Shown in pieces: positions 60,680 through 64,000 of a stretch of DNA of 64,000 nt. The first letter of the stretch is position 1, and each line of letters opens with the position of its first letter. Made by a program: the position numbers and the translations under genes. The stretch lies in the NCBI GenBank assembly GCA_003254925.1, contig QANZ01012210.1:187049-251048 (forward strand), written 5' to 3'. Below the pieces are notes generated by a model. It worked only from the letters and a program-made list of their open reading frames with translations. It did not search any database and was not told the DNA's origin. The stretch is from Chamaecrista fasciculata. Taxonomy: Eukaryota > Streptophyta > Magnoliopsida > Fabales > Fabaceae.

Positions 60680-61262
60680 TACATCACTATTTGGGCGTAC
60701 GCCTGAATAGCCCTCGAACCGGACACCTTCTCCCCTCCAAACCTGGCAAGACGCACTCAAACCAATCGAGCGCCCTTTGCACACCTAGAGGCGGTCGTGC
60801 TCCATCCCGGGCCACAGCGCGCGCCTCCAGACTGACGCAGTCACCCACGACTGCCTTGTTCCGCAATCCTCGCTGGGGGAGATCGTGGGTCACGGGCTTA
60901 GTCACACCCACGATCTCCAGTCTCCTGGCGCCCGCCCAGAGACACGACACGCAATCACCCACGATTGCCTTGCCCCGCAAATCTCGGTCTCCACCACCTC
61001 CGCTGGTGGAGATCGTGCCTGACTACGTGGTGCGCCGTACGCGCTGGCCACCACTCTCCCCCTGCTCTATAAATAGAGCTCAACTCAGCAGACTAAGGTT
61101 GGCCACTTCTCACCTTTCAGAATTCTCTTGCTCTCATATCTTTCATACACTAACTTGAGCGTCGGAGTATTCTTCGCAGGGCCCCCCTGTGAAGTTCTTG
61201 CAGGTACTTGGACGATCAACTTGCTCTCGCAGCCCACATTCGTTGAACTAGATAAGTGTGTC
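60680..61262 (+). mobile_element. Ty3/Gypsy LTR fragment
   Basis: A GC-rich block with repeated CACCCACGA(C/T)TGCCTTG and GAGATCGTG phrases leads to a good TATA box (CTCTATAAATAGAGCTC at about 61065). The sequence ACTTGAGCGTCGGAGT (about 61152-61168) and CAGGGCCCCCCTGTG follow. This TATA plus GAGCGTCGGAGT order is characteristic of LTRs from a plant Gypsy lineage. No interior sequence follows and borders are not fixed; the open frame 60676-61158 is not a gene. Confidence 0.7.
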
Positions 61263-61717
61263 CATTTTCTAGTTTATCAGTATGTATAGTTATCAAATGG
61301 AATAATCTATCAAAATAATCTAGAAAAAACTCCAAATTGGAGCTTCTAAAAAAATCTGATTATTACAAATCCCAATGCAAAAAATCACACCAAACAAAAA
61401 TCTACTTTTTAAATTTTTTATCCAACAACTCAAATTATTCACAAAAACCAAAAAGTCAAAAAGTAATATTTTATTCCAATTTTACTCTTATACAATATAT
61501 CAATTTCCACACCTTTCTATCTACCAAACTCAATCATTACATACCTATTTAAATAATTTCACACCTTAAAAATCTCCTTTTTCAAAAACTCATCCAAACA
61601 CCATTTGATTATAATCTAATCAGATTATAATCTAATCAAATTATAATCCAATCAGATTATAATTTGATAGATCAATTAAACGAACTGACCCTTAGTCGTT
61701 GGTTTCCACTCCAAAGT

Positions 61718-62300
61718 TAAAATCTCATTTTTGATTCTCAAACTATCGGTAAGTTTCATTTTGGTCATAAAAAGCTATTTTTTGTTTCATTTTAGTCCTC
61801 AACCTTTTACATTTTTTCCGTTTTGATCTCCAACATGTGATTTTATCGAAATTTTCACAGTTATTCTTAGTCATAAATTAGAGATAAAAATCAATCACAA
61901 ATTTATCTCCAATTTGTAACTAAGAATGAAAATTTTTCTTCCTCTCTTTGTCAACTCACTTATTATTACGTATTTAAGTAAAATAAATAAATGAGTTAAA
62001 TAAAAAATATGCTTTTTTTTTTAAAAAAAATAAAGTAGCTCACTTTGACTCGCCCTGAATCTAACTGGGTCGGGTCTCAGGTTTGGTCTGATCGAGCCCG
62101 TGATCATACATATATTTGAGAGAGAAATTATTCATCTTAATTATTTAGATTAGAAATAACGGCGTAAACCATATGAAATAACATTTTTGAGACAAAGAAG
62201 GAACAAATATGAAAGTTTGAGGTCCAAAATGAAATAAAAAATAGTTTTAGGACCAATATGAAACTTACCCTATAGTTCGTGGACCAAAATTTGATTTTTG
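61718..62300. mobile_element. TIR miniature element, about 580 bp
   Basis: The left side (CATTTTTGATTCTCAAACTA, GGTAAGTTTCATTTTGGTC) and right side (GACCAATATGAAACTTACCC, ATAGTTCGTGGACCAAAATT) are inverted and again carry TTTTGGTC units. No clear 9-bp duplication was found. No coding capacity. Confidence 0.65.
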
Positions 62301-62620
62301 ATTGAGTCATGTGAGCGTGTCAGCATTTTCCGTTAAAATTGACGGAACAAAATCACAAGTACCCTAATTGCTAAACAGCACATGCTTCAGGTACCTAAAG
62401 TGAGATTTTTTAAACCACACAACAATGATGTGAGATTCAGCCTAACCACAAATACCTAATTTATAATTTACCCTAAAAATTAAAAGAAAGACACCTCAGT
62501 TTTTCTATGAAATACACCTCAACTTTTTCTATGAAGAAATTTAATGATGTTAAGAAATGAAGTTGTTTGGAGGAATTTAAAGGTCCATCCCTCCATAGCT
62601 ATTAGTTACATTCAGTCTAC

Positions 62621-63433
62621 TGTTACTTTTTATGTTGATGTGTTTGTTAATAGTAAGTCTGTAACACCGTCTTTTACTAATGTTGTTGAGCTTATGGCAT
62701 CTTCGAGTCATGTCTCAGATATCCCCACAAGCTTTTGCAATGTGGTAGAGTTGTAGTGAAGGGCGTAACTCAGAGTCGATTATTTTGTTTTCTTATCATT
62801 TTTTTTAATGAAAAAAAATGCGCACACAAATTAAATATAGTTGCTTTAATATTTTGCAAATCATTTTATTTAAAAAAAAAATCATATTACACAGAATAAG
62901 TATGACAAAATTATTTTAGAAATTAACGGTGAAATAAAAGAGATGATTTATAAATAATTCAAAATAATAAAATTAAAACAAAAGTCACTCTATAATTTAA
63001 TTTAAAGACCATTAAAATCAATATTAACTGTTACTTTTTATGTTGATGTGTTTGTTAATAGTAAGTCTGTAGCACCCGTTTTTTACTAATGTTATTGAGC
63101 TTATGGCATCTTTGAGTCATGCCCCAGATATCCACACGAGCTTTTGCAATGTGGTAGAGTTGTAGTGAAGGGCATAACTCAAAGTCGACTATTTTGTTTT
63201 CTTATCATTTTTCTTAATTAAAAAAAATGCGCACACAATTAAATATAGTTGCTTTAATATTTTGCAAATCATTTTATTTTAAAAAAATATCATATTACAC
63301 AGAATAAGTATGACAAAATTATTTTAGAAATTAACGGTGAAATAAAAGAGATGATTTATAAATAATTCAAAATAATAAAATTAAAACAAAAGTCACTCTA
63401 TAATTTAATTTAAAGACCATTAAAATCAATATT
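62621..63433. repeat. Tandem direct duplication, 408-bp unit, two copies
   Basis: TGTTACTTTTTATGTTGATG starts at 62621 and again at 63029. The two units stay nearly identical to the end (...GACCATTAAAATCAATATT). The first ~130 bp of each unit carries an open frame with VELMASSSHVSDIPTSFC-like wording, but it ends quickly and is not a known gene. In the second unit a small insertion in CACCCGTTTTTT breaks that frame. Confidence 0.95.
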
Positions 63434-63512
63434 TAACCAACTAATTATATGAATTGAATTTTTAAGTAGACTTTCGCTTTCTTTTTAAACATAACAGCAA
63501 GTAAATAAATAA

Positions 63513-64000
63513 AGGTCAAAGGGTCATTTTGGTCCTAAATGTATGCCCAATGTTCATTTTGGTCCATTATGTTTCAAAATATTCAAATTGGACCTAAATG
63601 TTGGCAAAATGATTCATTTTGGTCCTAAATTATTGAATTTGGTCATATTTCTCTCGTATTTCATTTCACGTTTAAAGGACTTAGTTAAGAAGAACTCGTA
63701 ACTCTGAATTCATCGCATTCGAATTTGAAATGAGAGCGATATGATCAACTTTACTTGTTTAACCATGAAACGAGCAGTCTACTTTTAGGACCAATTTGAC
63801 CTTGTTTGCTGACGGCCCCAACTAGATAGAAAAAGTACTCTTCAAGAACAATATGTAGCTCTAAACTCGTCATGTTTGAACTTGAAACAAGTCATATTCA
63901 ATGGTTTAGGATCAAAATGAAACATTTTGCAAACATTTAAACATTTTGAAATATAATGAACCAAAATGAACATTAGGGTATATATTTAGGACCAAATTGA
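63513..64000. mobile_element. Second copy of the 59752-type miniature element, cut by window end
   Basis: It starts AGGTCAAAGGGTCATTTTGG and follows the 59752 copy through GTATGCCCAATGTTCATTTT, GCATTCGAATTTGAAATGAG and CTTGTTTGCTGACGG to the window end, with scattered substitutions and a few short deletions. The right inverted repeat is nearly complete at 64000. Confidence 0.9.

Larger units (their letters stand above)
57888..62476. mobile_element. Mutator-like element, 4.6 kb, non-autonomous and full of nested insertions
   Basis: The left end ATTAGGGTAAATTACAAATT and right end (about 62330-62476, ending AATTTACCCTAA) are ~150-bp inverted repeats. Shared phrases include AATTAGGTACACCGGTTAGG with CCTAACCACAAATACCTAATT, and AGCAATTAGTGTACTTG with CAAGTACCCTAATTGCT. 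A perfect 9-bp duplication AAATTAAAA flanks it (57879-57887 and 62477-62485). No transposase frame is present. Inside are a foldback (58275-59433), a miniature element (59752-60291), a Gypsy LTR (about 60680-61262) and another TIR element (about 61718-62300). The host element proper may have been only ~1.5 kb. Confidence 0.85.

Noticed and set aside
60676..61158. 160-codon plus-strand frame
   Set aside because: It lies inside a GC-rich Gypsy LTR upstream of and across its TATA box, and has no protein features.

Overview
This window is a stretch of a eudicot plant nuclear genome, mostly introns, intergenic DNA and transposable elements. The evidence is GT-AG introns, plant-specific protein families, a CACTA transposon, Copia/Gypsy LTRs, an L1-type plant LINE and many Mutator-like miniature elements with 9-bp target duplications. 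It is a draft assembly, with one 523-nt N run (18611-19133) and three single-N joins (10045, 11632, 14432). The species cannot be fixed from the sequence.

Layout. 1-4983 is the right part of a CACTA (En/Spm) transposon on the minus strand, ending in its terminal repeat at 4983. 4984-7069 is a stray ribosomal DNA fragment: probable spacer, external transcribed spacer and the first ~760 nt of an 18S gene carrying substitutions at conserved sites. 7070-8450 is tandemly duplicated non-coding repeat. 8989-14860 is a broken insulin-degrading-enzyme-like (M16 metallopeptidase) gene. Exons run on the minus strand, the first two are inverted onto the plus strand, some exons are missing, one has a frameshift, and a ~450-bp palindrome is centred on a single N. 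A Copia remnant with its 3' LTR (15602-15881) follows, only ~130 bp before the next gene.

16000-24286 (+) is a CCCH/RRM RNA-binding protein gene of the RBM26/27 type (C3H41-like). Its 5' coding part is not recognised or lies in the gap, and its reading frame shifts near 20320. 26952-36938 (-) is a P-class pentatricopeptide repeat (PPR) gene split by an 8-kb LINE inserted about 26 codons after the start codon, with a perfect 17-bp target duplication. The LINE's ORF1 is itself split by a 2.07-kb solo LTR. 37421-38168 holds two back-to-back Mutator-like miniature elements. 38236-42795 is a decayed, shuffled partial duplicate of RST1 interrupted by a 250-bp-arm palindrome and Gypsy debris. 43733-56829 (-) is the apparently intact RST1 (RESURRECTION1/focadhesin-like) gene with about 24 exons. 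57888-62476 is a nest of Mutator-like elements inside one 4.6-kb element, including a 1.16-kb near-perfect foldback and a Gypsy LTR. A 408-bp tandem duplication and another copy of a miniature element end the window.

The probably working host genes are RST1 (cytoplasmic RNA exosome adaptor in Arabidopsis) and perhaps the CCCH/RRM gene. From memory, their Arabidopsis counterparts (At3g27670, At3g27700) are also near neighbours, so this looks like a conserved RNA-metabolism microsyntenic block expanded by transposons. I did not find an operon-like or defence-like new system. The most unusual content is the concentration of long foldback DNA (13.9-14.9, 37.8-38.2, 39.2-39.7, 58.3-59.4 kb), some of it built from gene exons, which could make hairpin RNA.
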